Shown here piece after piece: positions 35,862 to 44,489 of a DNA stretch of 64,000 bases. The stretch lies in NCBI GenBank assembly GCA_019637175.1, contig JAHBWD010000002.1:248001-312000 (forward strand), given 5' to 3'. Position 1 is the stretch's first letter, and the number at the start of each line of letters is the position of its first letter. This stretch comes from Labilithrix sp. (GTDB lineage: Bacteria > Myxococcota_A > Polyangia > Polyangiales > Polyangiaceae). The translations under genes and the position numbers were made by a program. Under the pieces are notes generated by a model. That model did no database searches. It had not been told where the DNA came from and saw only the letters and a program-made list of their open reading frames with translations.

Positions 35862-38745
35862 CGAGATCCCTGAGCTCTGCGTCGATGCGGTCGTCGTAGG
35901 CGTCGTGCTTCGGAGCCGCGGGCTCCTTCTTGGCCTCGGCGTCCGCCGAGCTCGCGCGCCAGCGGCGGAGGAGGACGCCGAGGCCGACCCCGCCGCCGAT
36001 CAGCGCGACGATCGGCACCGCGTAGATCGCGCGCATCGCGCCCTGGTTCGGAGGGATCGCGAGCGACGCCGTGCCGTATTCGTTCACGTAGTCGTCGATG
36101 ATCTTCTCCGGCGACTCGCCGCGGGCGAGCCGCATGCGGAGGCGCTCGCGCGTCTGATCGGCGGTCGAGCAGGCGCACGAGGAGAGAAGCTCGCGCGGGC
36201 ACGTCCCGCACATGCAGCGGAGCTGACCGAAGACCTGCTTCTCCTTCATGTCGTCGATCGTGACCGTGCCCGAGTGCTGCGACGCGTTTCCCTGGGCGAA
36301 CGCGGGCACGGGGAGGAGCGCGAGGCACACTCCTAGCGTCGTGCTCGCGGCGATCGCGCCTGCGCCGCGGACGGCTCGCCAGACGCGCGACTCCTCCGGC
36401 TCGAGCTCCGGCCACATGCAGATGATGCTGCCGAAGATGAGGATGAGCGCGCCGAACCAGATCCATCCGACGAGCGGGTTCAAGTGGATCTGGAGCGAGG
36501 CGACCTTCGTCTCCGGGTTGATGCTGCCGACGACGAGGTAGAGATCGTCGCGGACGGAGTGGAGCATCGCGACCTCGGTCGTCGGCGAGTCGGGCATCTT
36601 CTTGTAGATGAACTTCGCCGGCGAGAGCTTGCCGATCTCCTTGCCGCCTTCCATCACGCGAATGTCGGCGAAGATCATTCGCTTGTTGTTGTCGACCTCC
36701 ATGCGGGGCCCGACGTACTGGATCGTCAGGCGCTCGACTTGGTGCGTCTGGCCCGGCTTCATCGACGTTTCCTGATCGAACGTCCACGACTTGCCGGTGA
36801 AGCCGAGGAACATGAACACGATGCCGAGGTGGACGAGGTAGCCGCCGTAGCGTCGACGCCCCGTCGGCGGGAGCGACGCCATCGAGTAGACGAAGCCGGG
36901 GAGGAGCCCGGCGTACCAGAAGGCCTTCGGCGTCTTCTCCGCGCCCGTCTTGAAGCGCGAGGCGTAGAGGAGCCAGAACTCCTGGACGATGACGGCGGCG
37001 TTGAAGATCGCGAGCGAGACGCCGAGCACCGGCGTGTAGGCGTTGAAGGCCTGGAGCGCCGTGCCCATCGGACCGGCGTAGACCGGCGGGCTCCAGACGA
37101 CGGCGGGATGGCCGAGCGTCTTGCCGAGGGCGAAGTGCAGCGCCATCGCCACGAGGCCGGCGCCCACGGGGAGCATGAAGTTCTTCTTCAGCTGCTCCGT
37201 GCTCGACTTCTTCCAGCCGAAGAGCGTGCCCGCGCCCATGAGGAAGAACACCATGAGGCCGAGGGGCTGGAGCCAGGCGTTGAAGTGCGGCGGCCCGACG
37301 GTGACCTTCTCCTTCCAGAGCGCCTCGCTCACCATCGGGAACGTGGTGCCGACGAGCACGAAGAACATGATCGCCAAGAGGCCGTAATTGTTCAGGAGGA
37401 AGGTGAACTCACGCGAGAGGATCGAGTCGAACTTCGGCCGCCCGCTCTTCAGCTTCAGGCCCTGCGTCATGCGCCGGAAGACGACCTCGATCGAGGCGTA
37501 GACGGCGGCGCCGGCGAGCGCGCTGAACGCGGCGACCTGGATGAGCGTGCGCTTCGTCTCGTGCGCCGCGGAGCCGTCGAGCGGCTTGGGCGCGAGCTTC
37601 GAGGCGACGAGCCACGCGCCGATGAGCGCGACGAGCGTCACCCAGCCGGTCGTGATCGCGGCGCGGCGGAGCCTGTCGGTCGCCGGCAGATCGCGCAGCT
37701 CCGGCCATCGGTAGAGGATGAGCGTGAAGCAGAACGACGCGACGAGCGCGAGGAAGTAGAGGAAGTAGTCGCCGATCGACGACTGCGCGAACGAGTGGAC
37801 GCTCGCGATGACGCCCGATCGCGTGAGGAACGTGCCGAAGATCGTCATGAAGAACGTCAGGCACATCAAGAAGACGTTCCAGACCTTCAACATCCCGCGC
37901 CGCTCCTGGATCATCACCGAGTGGACGAACGCGGCCATCGAGAGCAGCGGCATGAAGGCGGCGTTCTCGACGGGATCCCAGGCCCAGTAGCCGCCCCAAC
38001 CGAGCTCTTCGTACGCCCACAGCATCCCGAGCGTGTTGCCGATCGCGAGGAACAAGAGCGAGAAGAGCGTGAACTTGCGGCACGCCTGGATCCACTCGGT
38101 GTCGAGGCGCCCGGTGATCAGCGCGGCGATGCAGAACGCGAACGGGATCGAGCACCCGACGAAGCCGATGTAGAGGCTCGGCGGGTGGATGATCATGTAG
38201 AAGTTCTGGAGCAGCGGGTTCAAGCCCTCGCCGTCGGGGCGCGCGCCAGAGACGCCGGTGGCGAAGGGGTTCGCCGCGAACGCCATGAGGACGCAGAAGA
38301 ACATCACCACGGCCATCAGCGTCGCGAGGATGTAGGGCTGGAGCTCGAGGTGCTTCTTTCCGAGCGACCAGACGCACGCGCCGATGTAGAGGCTGAGCAG
38401 GAACAGCCACCAAAGGAGCGAGCCGTCTTGCCCTCCCCAGAGGGCGGTCAGGAGAAAGACGAGCGGCATGCCCCGGTCGGAGTAGTGCGCGACGTAGCGA
38501 AGGCGGAAGTCGTGGCTCACGAACGCGTACGCGAGGCAGAGCACCGCGACGGCGATGAGGGCGACGGTGCCGTAGGCCCCGAAGCGCGCAGCCTGGAGCG
38601 TCTTGATCCGTCCGCTCGCCCCTGCGCTGAGAGAGACGGCAAACGTGTAACTTGCAGCCACCATCACCGCGAGCAGCAAGAGCAGCCCGAACGACGGAAA
38701 GTCAGAGGCTACGTACTTCGAGATGATGTGGGTTATCTGGGACAT
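35854..38745 (-). CDS. ccmF: CcmF-CcmH fusion, cytochrome c haem lyase and thioreductase
   Basis: Protein of 963 residues joining two cytochrome c maturation factors. Residues 1 to about 780 are CcmF: many transmembrane helices, the tryptophan-rich haem-handling motif WGGYWAWDPVENAAF near 255, and conserved His-bearing periplasmic loops. Residues about 815-930 are CcmH: LRCMCGTCPRELLSSCACS contains the RCxxC thiol pair that reduces apocytochrome, followed by the helical ESPEKIIDDYVNEYG segment and a C-terminal transmembrane helix. Fusion forces the thioreductase next to the haem lyase. CcmG, CcmE, CcmB and CcmC are not in the window; the ATPase at 17.6-18.3 kb may be CcmA. Confidence 0.9.
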   Translation of the reverse strand: MSQITHIISKYVASDFPSFGLLLLLAVMVAASYTFAVSLSAGASGRIKTLQAARFGAYGTVALIAVAVLCLAYAFVSHDFRLRYVAHYSDRGMPLVFLLTALWGGQDGSLLWWLFLLSLYIGACVWSLGKKHLELQPYILATLMAVVMFFCVLMAFAANPFATGVSGARPDGEGLNPLLQNFYMIIHPPSLYIGFVGCSIPFAFCIAALITGRLDTEWIQACRKFTLFSLLFLAIGNTLGMLWAYEELGWGGYWAWDPVENAAFMPLLSMAAFVHSVMIQERRGMLKVWNVFLMCLTFFMTIFGTFLTRSGVIASVHSFAQSSIGDYFLYFLALVASFCFTLILYRWPELRDLPATDRLRRAAITTGWVTLVALIGAWLVASKLAPKPLDGSAAHETKRTLIQVAAFSALAGAAVYASIEVVFRRMTQGLKLKSGRPKFDSILSREFTFLLNNYGLLAIMFFVLVGTTFPMVSEALWKEKVTVGPPHFNAWLQPLGLMVFFLMGAGTLFGWKKSSTEQLKKNFMLPVGAGLVAMALHFALGKTLGHPAVVWSPPVYAGPMGTALQAFNAYTPVLGVSLAIFNAAVIVQEFWLLYASRFKTGAEKTPKAFWYAGLLPGFVYSMASLPPTGRRRYGGYLVHLGIVFMFLGFTGKSWTFDQETSMKPGQTHQVERLTIQYVGPRMEVDNNKRMIFADIRVMEGGKEIGKLSPAKFIYKKMPDSPTTEVAMLHSVRDDLYLVVGSINPETKVASLQIHLNPLVGWIWFGALILIFGSIICMWPELEPEESRVWRAVRGAGAIAASTTLGVCLALLPVPAFAQGNASQHSGTVTIDDMKEKQVFGQLRCMCGTCPRELLSSCACSTADQTRERLRMRLARGESPEKIIDDYVNEYGTASLAIPPNQGAMRAIYAVPIVALIGGGVGLGVLLRRWRASSADAEAKKEPAAPKHDAYDDRIDAELRDLDG

Positions 38746-38759
38746 GGAGAGAGGCCTCT

Positions 38760-39695
38760 GTGGCGGCAGAGCTAGGGAGCGGGGAGTCTAGCCTGGAGAG
38801 GGGGCCGGGCGAAGCCAGGTCCGCGTGGGCCACCCACGCCGGCCTCCTGCTCGTGCAAATCGCGTTCGCATCTCAAGCGGTCGAAGCCAAGGTGGCGATG
38901 CTGCCACGGGCCGAGGGCGGCGAAGAAATATTCCCCGAAGCGCTCGCGATGATGCGAATGCTCGGAGGCGCGCTGTTCTTCCATCTCGTCGCGCTCACGC
39001 GAGGTACGCAAGGAGTTGCGATCGGGCGCGGAGATCATGCACGCATCGCCGGGCTCTCGATCCTCGGCATCGCGGCGAACCAGGCGCTCTTCCTCTTCGG
39101 GCTGAGGTGGACATCCCCCTTTTCGGTCTCGCTCTTGGGGGCGACCATCCCCGTTTTCGCGGCTGCGCTCGCGGTGCTCTTCGGCAAGGAGCGGCGATCG
39201 TGGCGTACGGCGATCGGCCTCGCGCTCGCGCTCTCGGGCGTGCTCTCGCTCATCGGGGTTGGATCGCTCGACCGTGGATCGGCGCTCGTCGCGCTCAATA
39301 GCTTGAGCTACGCCGCGTACGTCGTCCTCTCGCGCGACGTCGTTCTTCGCGTCGGCGCGCTGCGGACCGTCGCGTGGCTGTTCACGTACGGCGCGATCGT
39401 CTTCGCGCCGCTCGGCGTCTCGCCGCTGCTCGCACAAGTGCCCGCGCTCACGCCGCGCGGCTGGGGGTTCGTGCTGTACATCCTCGCGCTGCCGACGATC
39501 GCGGCGTACCTGATCAACGCGTGGGCGCTCGCGCGATCGTCGGCGACGCTCGTCACCGTGTACATCTATCTCCAGCCGATCCTCGCGGGTCTGCTCGCGT
39601 GGATCCAGCTCGGGATGGGCCTCTCGTGGCGCGCCGCCGTCGCCGCCGTCCTCATCCTCGCGGGCCTCGGCGTCGTCGCCTCTCGGCGACCGTGA
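38760..39695 (+). CDS. EamA/DMT-family transporter
   Basis: Inner-membrane permease of 311 residues with about ten hydrophobic helices and the internal duplication of the drug/metabolite transporter superfamily. The first half holds GGALFFHLVALTRG and GIAANQALFLFGLRWTS, and the second ends with VYIYLQPILAGLLAWIQLG, a hallmark of EamA repeats. The start is GTG 38760, with GAGAGAGG upstream, only 14 bp from the divergent ccmF start. The substrate cannot be told from sequence. Confidence 0.85.
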   Translation: MAAELGSGESSLERGPGEARSAWATHAGLLLVQIAFASQAVEAKVAMLPRAEGGEEIFPEALAMMRMLGGALFFHLVALTRGTQGVAIGRGDHARIAGLSILGIAANQALFLFGLRWTSPFSVSLLGATIPVFAAALAVLFGKERRSWRTAIGLALALSGVLSLIGVGSLDRGSALVALNSLSYAAYVVLSRDVVLRVGALRTVAWLFTYGAIVFAPLGVSPLLAQVPALTPRGWGFVLYILALPTIAAYLINAWALARSSATLVTVYIYLQPILAGLLAWIQLGMGLSWRAAVAAVLILAGLGVVASRRP

Positions 39696-39702
39696 GCGTT
39701 CT

Positions 39703-40782
39703 CTACTTCGCGAGCAGCAGCGGCGCGAGCTTGGAGAGCGCCTCTTCGAGCCGCGGTCGGGGAAGCGTCGCCCACGAGAGGCGAAGGCCGTTCGGGACGC
39801 CGAAGAAGGTCGCGGGGCTCACGAGGATGCCGTGCCCCTCGATCCACGACTCGATGCGCGGCAAGAGATCGCCGGCGCCGTCGAGCGTGAGGAGGCCGAA
39901 GATCCCCGAGGGCGGCGCGCTCCACCGCGCGCGCGGGAGCGTCTCCGCCCAGCTCGCGACGACGCTTCGCTTGTCGCCGATCAGAGCGCGCGAGCGCGCC
40001 GCGAGCTTGCCGATGTTCGCGAGCGCGACGGCCCCGCGCGCGGCGTGCGCGAGGGGCAGGTGCCCGCAGGTGGCGATCAGCGCGGCGCCCGCGCGCTCCA
40101 CGATCTCCGGCGGGCCGAGCACCCATCCGAGCCGATGCATGCCGAGGCCGTAGCACTTCGTCAGGCTCCCGACGGCGATGACGTTCGACGCGAGCTTGCG
40201 CGCGCTGCGGCGGAACACGCCGCTTTCCGGCAGATCTTCGAGCGGGGCGTAGACCTCGTCGACGAGCACGTACGCGCCGCGCGCCTCGGCGATCGCCGCG
40301 AGCTCACGGATCGTCGCATCGTCGAGGACCGCGCCCGTCGGGTTGTGATGATGCGTCACGACGATCGCGCGCGTGCGCGGCGTGATCGCCGCGGCGACGC
40401 GCTCGGGAACGACGCGGAACGTCTCGCTCTCGCGCCGCTCGAACGTGCGCACGACCGCGCCGAGGCCCTGCGCCGCGCGCGTGAGCGGCTCGTAGCCCGG
40501 GTGCTCGACCACGATCTCGTCGCCCGGCTCGAGCATCGCGGCGTAGGCGAGGAAGATCGCGTTGGAGGTGCCGAGCGCGGGGACGACCTCGGCGGCAGAG
40601 CAATCGTTGTAGGATGCAATCGCCTCGGTGAGCCTGCCGTAGGCCGCGAGATCGTCGAGCGCCGGCTCGGGAGCGCCGAGATCGGTCCACGTCGCTCGCG
40701 GCATCCCGCTGGTCGCGAGGTCGAACGGCGCCTTGCCGAAGAACCTCGTCATCCAGGCGATGTAGCGCGTCGGACCGAACAT
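39703..40782 (-). CDS. Class I/II PLP-dependent aminotransferase
   Basis: Cytoplasmic enzyme of 359 residues, fold type I. Motifs are HHHNPTGAVL, the pyridoxal-binding VDEVYAPLE, the Schiff-base lysine in GSLTKCYGLGMHRLGW, and the C-terminal substrate arginine in NGLRLSWA. It is slightly shorter than the usual 390-400. The TKCYG(L)GMHR form resembles aspartate/aromatic-type members of subfamily I, but the amino donor and acceptor cannot be assigned. It is convergent with the DMT transporter gene (7 bp between stops) and 7 bp from the lipoprotein gene upstream of it on the same strand. Confidence 0.85.
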   Translation of the reverse strand: MFGPTRYIAWMTRFFGKAPFDLATSGMPRATWTDLGAPEPALDDLAAYGRLTEAIASYNDCSAAEVVPALGTSNAIFLAYAAMLEPGDEIVVEHPGYEPLTRAAQGLGAVVRTFERRESETFRVVPERVAAAITPRTRAIVVTHHHNPTGAVLDDATIRELAAIAEARGAYVLVDEVYAPLEDLPESGVFRRSARKLASNVIAVGSLTKCYGLGMHRLGWVLGPPEIVERAGAALIATCGHLPLAHAARGAVALANIGKLAARSRALIGDKRSVVASWAETLPRARWSAPPSGIFGLLTLDGAGDLLPRIESWIEGHGILVSPATFFGVPNGLRLSWATLPRPRLEEALSKLAPLLLAK

Positions 40783-40789
40783 TCGGCGC

Positions 40790-41323
40790 CTACTTCTTCG
40801 AGAGCGAGACCTTCGCTTCGCGGACGACCGCGGCGTTGAACTCCGCGAGCTTCATCGTCCCTTCGATCTTGTCGCCTTCGCGCGTCGCGCTGAGCGTGCC
40901 CGTGAGGCCCTCGTCGTTCGCGTCTTTGCGCCGGATCGTCGCCGTCACGGTCTTTCCGTCGGCGAGACCCTCGACGATGCTCGCGCCGAGAGGCCCGCCC
41001 TCGGTGCTCCCGGAGACCGTGCCGTTCTCGTCGATCGCGAGCGAGAGCTCGCCGTCGCCGAGGTGCTTGCTCTCGTCGTTCTTGAACTTGACGTTCGCCC
41101 AATCTTTCTCGCTCGGCACGTACATGTTGGCGGCGGCCACCGTGTACTTTCCTCCGAACGAGGCCTTGGCGCTCGCGCTCGCGTCGGGGCTCGTGGCTGC
41201 GCTCGCGCTCGTGACGGCGCTCACCGTCGTGACGGCGCTCGCACCTGCGTCGTCGCTCGGCGGCGTCGCCTTCGGGCATCCTGCGAGCGAGAGGCCCGCG
41301 ATCGTGACGAACAAAGCTCTCAT
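40790..41323 (-). CDS. Small lipoprotein
   Basis: Lipoprotein of 177 residues. The signal peptide ends in the lipobox SLAGC (Cys16). A Ser/Ala/Thr-rich linker (about 20-55) precedes a domain of about 120 residues made of short beta-strands (GELSLAIDENGTVSGSTEGG, KTVTATIRRKD, GTLSATREGDKIEGTMKL). The strands recall a lipocalin-like or calycin-like beta sheet, but I cannot name a family. The start overlaps the upstream SpoA gene stop (ATGA), so the two are coupled. Confidence 0.75.
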   Translation of the reverse strand: MRALFVTIAGLSLAGCPKATPPSDDAGASAVTTVSAVTSASAATSPDASASAKASFGGKYTVAAANMYVPSEKDWANVKFKNDESKHLGDGELSLAIDENGTVSGSTEGGPLGASIVEGLADGKTVTATIRRKDANDEGLTGTLSATREGDKIEGTMKLAEFNAAVVREAKVSLSKK

Positions 41324-42429
41324 CGGCTCGAGATCCTCACTGCGTATTCGCCGTCGACCTGCACCAGCTCCCCGCGCGCGAGCTCGACCCCTCCGACCCT
41401 CAAGATCGCCGGCTCGCCGAGCTTTCGACCCAGCGGCACGACGTCGCCCGGCCCGAGCTCGGCCCACTCTCGCGCCTTCATCTCGACCGTGCCGAGCTCG
41501 ACGCGCACCACCACGGGCGCATCGTCGAGGACCTCGATCGTCGTCGTCGCATCAGCCATCGGCGGGCTCCACGGGTGAGTCTCGAGCTCACCTCGTACCA
41601 CGAGGCGGCCGCCTTCGGCGAGATCGGCGGCGAGCCCTCGCTCCGAGCGCGGCGCGACGAGAGAAGCGGGGCCGGCGAGCGCGCCGCTCTCGTCCGCGCG
41701 GAGGCGAAAGCCGGTGGGCGCGAGCGCGTCGCCGATCGCGAGCGCGGCCAGGTCGTCGCGCGACGCGAGCGTCGTCGCGACGACGAGCGGGAGCGCGATG
41801 GCCGCGTCCGCCATCCTCGCGAGCGACTCGGGCGTCAGCGGCGGCGCGCCCGGATCGATCGCATCGGCGACGCTGGCGCGCGCGGAGAAGGCGTCGGCGC
41901 CCAAGGTCACCGTGAGCCACGCCGTCGTCGCCGTCTGCCCCTGCCCGAGCTCGCGGGCGAAGTCGCGCGCGAGGGCGGAGCCCGGCCCGGCGGCGACGAC
42001 CTTCATCGCGACGCCGGCGTGCGCGCGTCGGGCTGCGGCGTGAACGACGGCGGCGAGCGCGCCGGCGACGGCGGGCGCAGGTCCGCGCGAGGGATCGGTG
42101 ATGCGCGGCGCGCGCTGCTTGAGCGCCCGCGTGACGAGGGCGGCGCCGAGCGCGCCCTCCACCTCGACGAGCACGCGATCATGGGCGCGATCCGCGGGCG
42201 CGAGGACGACGCCGATCGCGTCGTCGGCGCCGCGCGCGGGATCGATCGGCGCGAAGCTCCGGATCGAGACGCTGACCGGCTCTCCGACGAGATCGGAGAG
42301 CGCTCGCGCGATCGCCTCGACGTCCACGATCGCGCGCGCGCGCCGCTTCACGCGCGTCGCGGCGGCGACGCTCTCGCGCGAGACACGCTCGAGCGACGCG
42401 AACGGAAACGGGCGCACGAGCGTCGTCAC
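41320..42429 (-). CDS. FliN/YscQ-like protein with a C-terminal SpoA domain, orphan
   Basis: Protein of 369 residues from GTG 42429, overlapping the methyltransferase stop (GTGA). The last 75 residues form a clear SpoA (surface presentation of antigens) domain: VLDDAPVVVRVELGTVEM, WAELGPGDVVPLGRK, PAILRVGGVELARGELVQ. The upstream 290 residues are Ala-rich and could match the variable N-terminal part of YscQ/FliM-type proteins, including a second, weaker SpoA-like unit around 215-280. SpoA proteins build the cytoplasmic ring of flagella and type III secretion systems. No other such gene is in the window. Confidence 0.75.
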   Translation of the reverse strand: MTTLVRPFPFASLERVSRESVAAATRVKRRARAIVDVEAIARALSDLVGEPVSVSIRSFAPIDPARGADDAIGVVLAPADRAHDRVLVEVEGALGAALVTRALKQRAPRITDPSRGPAPAVAGALAAVVHAAARRAHAGVAMKVVAAGPGSALARDFARELGQGQTATTAWLTVTLGADAFSARASVADAIDPGAPPLTPESLARMADAAIALPLVVATTLASRDDLAALAIGDALAPTGFRLRADESGALAGPASLVAPRSERGLAADLAEGGRLVVRGELETHPWSPPMADATTTIEVLDDAPVVVRVELGTVEMKAREWAELGPGDVVPLGRKLGEPAILRVGGVELARGELVQVDGEYAVRISSR

Positions 42430-43124
42430 GGCTTCTCGCACGCGAGCGTCCAGTGCCGATCGCTCGTCTGCCGAACCGCGGACGCGGGGATCCCCAGCGT
42501 CGCGACCATCGCCGCCACCTCTTCGACCGTGAGCGCGGCGCACAGCGACGCGCGAAACAGCGCGCGCTGCCGTTCGAACGCAGGCACGGCCGCCGGATCG
42601 GCCGGCGCGTCGCCGCCGTAGAGCGTCACGAGCGCGTCGACCTTCGCGCTGCTCTCGGGGCGGAGGAGATCGCGCACGAAGAGCAGGCCGCCCTTCGCGG
42701 TCACCCTCCACATCTCCTCGAAGCACCGCTCCGGGGCGGGGATGTGGTGGATGATCGAGTTCGAGATCGTCGCGCCGAAGGCGCCGTCGTCGTACGGCGT
42801 TCCCTTCGCGTCGACGCGCTCGAGCAGCACGCGCTCCGAGAGCTTCGCCCGGCGCACGTTCTCTCGCGCGAGAGCGAGCATGTGCTCGGCGAGATCGATC
42901 GCGACGACGACGAAGCCGCTCGCGCGCGCGCACAGCGCGACGGGGATGAGGGCCGTGCCCGTCCCCATGTCGAGGACGCGAGGCGGCTCGGGCCTTCGCG
43001 ACCCGGCGAAGGCGAGGAAATCATCGCAGAACCGCGCGTTCACCTCGGCGTGGTCCATGGAGTCGTAGTCACGGGCCTCTTCGGCCGTATCCATGACCTC
43101 GGGCTCGAGAACCCTCGACGACAT
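42426..43124 (-). CDS. Class I SAM-dependent methyltransferase
   Basis: Protein of 232 residues with the Rossmann-type SAM site: motif I VLDMGTGTALIPVAL, acidic loop VVAIDLAEHMLALA, and motif III/IV ATISNSIIHHIP with GGLLFVRDLLRP. It resembles small-molecule methyltransferases of the UbiE/Methyltransf_11 type; the substrate is unknown. It shares a 4-bp overlap with the SpoA gene and a 32-bp divergent spacer with the TPR gene. TATGTT lies 8 nt before the ATG, with no Shine-Dalgarno sequence. Confidence 0.87.
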   Translation of the reverse strand: MSSRVLEPEVMDTAEEARDYDSMDHAEVNARFCDDFLAFAGSRRPEPPRVLDMGTGTALIPVALCARASGFVVVAIDLAEHMLALARENVRRAKLSERVLLERVDAKGTPYDDGAFGATISNSIIHHIPAPERCFEEMWRVTAKGGLLFVRDLLRPESSAKVDALVTLYGGDAPADPAAVPAFERQRALFRASLCAALTVEEVAAMVATLGIPASAVRQTSDRHWTLACEKP

Positions 43125-43156
43125 TCGCGTCCAACATATCTGATAAGCTGGCCCCC

Positions 43157-43840
43157 ATGCGGAGCGTTCAACGGCGCCATCGACGGGTCCTCGCGCTCGG
43201 GCTCGCCGCGTCGTCGGTGATCGCCGGCGTCGCGCTCACGTCGCTCGAGGCGTCAGGGCAGAAGCGGCCGGCGAAGGCGGCGCCGGACTCAGGTGCGCCG
43301 GGTGCGCCCGGCGAGAGTCGCTACGATCCCGACAACATCACCGCGATCAGCCAGGCGATGGAGACGCTGGTGAAGGGGATCGAGAAGTACAACGCCAAGG
43401 ACTACACGACCGCGATCGACACCTTCAAGAAGGGCATCCAGCTCAACCCGCGCCACCCGCTGGGGCACTACCTGCTCGGCGAGGCCTACCTCGCGACGAG
43501 CAACCTCCCCGAGGCCGAGGCCGCGTTCAAGGCCGCCGAAGAGGTGAGCGACTCGAAGAACCCGCTGCTCCGCTCGCACGTGCTCTTCGCCGTGGCCGAC
43601 GTCTACGAGCGCCAGAAGAAGTGGGAGCAGGCGAGCAAGGCGTGGCAGGTCTACATCGAGCACGCGGCGAAGCTCGGGCCCGACGGCGGAGGCTTTCCTC
43701 AGTCGGGCGCGGCGCGCCTCAAGGCGGTCGACGAGGCCATCAAGCTCGACAAGCAGTACGAGATCGTCCGCCAGCGGATCGCGGCGGAGAAAGACGGCGG
43801 CGCGGCCGACGCGAACAAGCCCGCCCCGACGAAGAAGTAG
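43157..43840 (+). CDS. Exported TPR protein
   Basis: Protein of 227 residues. A signal peptide or N-terminal anchor (LALGLAASSVIAGVAL) is followed by a Pro/Ala-rich linker. Three TPR-like helix pairs cover about 70-185 (KGIEKYNAKDYTTAIDTFKKG, LGEAYLATSNLPEAEAAFKAA, VYERQKKWEQASKAWQVYIE), and the tail is charged. TPRs mediate protein binding; the partner is unknown. TAAGCT lies 7 nt before the ATG and there is no Shine-Dalgarno sequence. Confidence 0.8.
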   Translation: MRSVQRRHRRVLALGLAASSVIAGVALTSLEASGQKRPAKAAPDSGAPGAPGESRYDPDNITAISQAMETLVKGIEKYNAKDYTTAIDTFKKGIQLNPRHPLGHYLLGEAYLATSNLPEAEAAFKAAEEVSDSKNPLLRSHVLFAVADVYERQKKWEQASKAWQVYIEHAAKLGPDGGGFPQSGAARLKAVDEAIKLDKQYEIVRQRIAAEKDGGAADANKPAPTKK

Positions 43841-43874
43841 CGAAGGAACTTTTCGCTCTCGCGCGAAGATCGCG

Positions 43875-43891
43875 GCGCGGCCAATCCGCGC
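43875..43891 (+). terminator. Hairpin after the TPR gene
   Basis: GCGCGG-CCAAT-CCGCGC forms a 6-bp GC stem with a 5-nt loop, 35 bp after the TPR gene stop. It is not followed by a T-run, so intrinsic termination is doubtful. Confidence 0.3.
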
Positions 43892-43928
43892 GCCGCTCCT
43901 CGTGTCCTTGATGGCGCGAGGAGGCAGC

Positions 43929-44489
43929 ATGGCGATTGTCGCGCCCGGAAGGACGTTCGGGGAGGTTCGCGGGGTCATGGCCAGGGCGATGCGGCGCGCG
44001 AGCCCCTCACGGGCGCCCGCGAGCGGCCGTCGCGCCCTGGCGGTGCGTCTCTCGATGACGAGCATGATCGACGTGCTCGTCGTGATGACGGTGTTCCTTC
44101 TCCTCACGTTCACCGCGAGCGGCGAGTGCGGTTGCCGGCGCGATCTCTCCGGGCTGCCGGCCGCGGCGAACGGCTTGGACATCGTCGACGCGCCGATCGT
44201 CGACGTTCGCGCCGGCGCCATCGCCGTCGACGGCGTCCTCGTCGTAGGGGCCGGCGAGCTCGACGCCGCGCAGGGGAGGGTGGCGCGCATCGACGCGCTC
44301 TTCAACCGGCTCGCGGCGAAGCGTGCGGTCTACAAGCAGATCGCGAACGGGCGCGAGGCGCCGCCCAACGTGATCCTCTCGATCGACGGCGACGTGCCCG
44401 CGTCGCTCGTGAAGAGCGTGGTGATGACGGCCGCGCGGAGCGGCTATGCGTCGATCGACTTCATGGTCCACGCCGCGCCGAAGGGCTGA
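43929..44489 (+). CDS. ExbD/TolR-like protein, orphan
   Basis: Inner-membrane protein of 186 residues. A single transmembrane helix near residues 40-58 carries the family Asp (MIDVLVVMTVFLLLTF), the residue that takes part in proton-driven energy transfer with an ExbB/TolQ partner. A Cys-rich turn (ECGCRR) follows, then a periplasmic domain with a strand-helix pattern (VILSIDGDVPASLVKSVVMTAARSGY). I chose ATG 43929 because GAGGAGG lies 4 nt before it; longer starts at 43902 and 43911 lack one. No exbB/tolQ is adjacent. Confidence 0.8.
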   Translation: MAIVAPGRTFGEVRGVMARAMRRASPSRAPASGRRALAVRLSMTSMIDVLVVMTVFLLLTFTASGECGCRRDLSGLPAAANGLDIVDAPIVDVRAGAIAVDGVLVVGAGELDAAQGRVARIDALFNRLAAKRAVYKQIANGREAPPNVILSIDGDVPASLVKSVVMTAARSGYASIDFMVHAAPKG

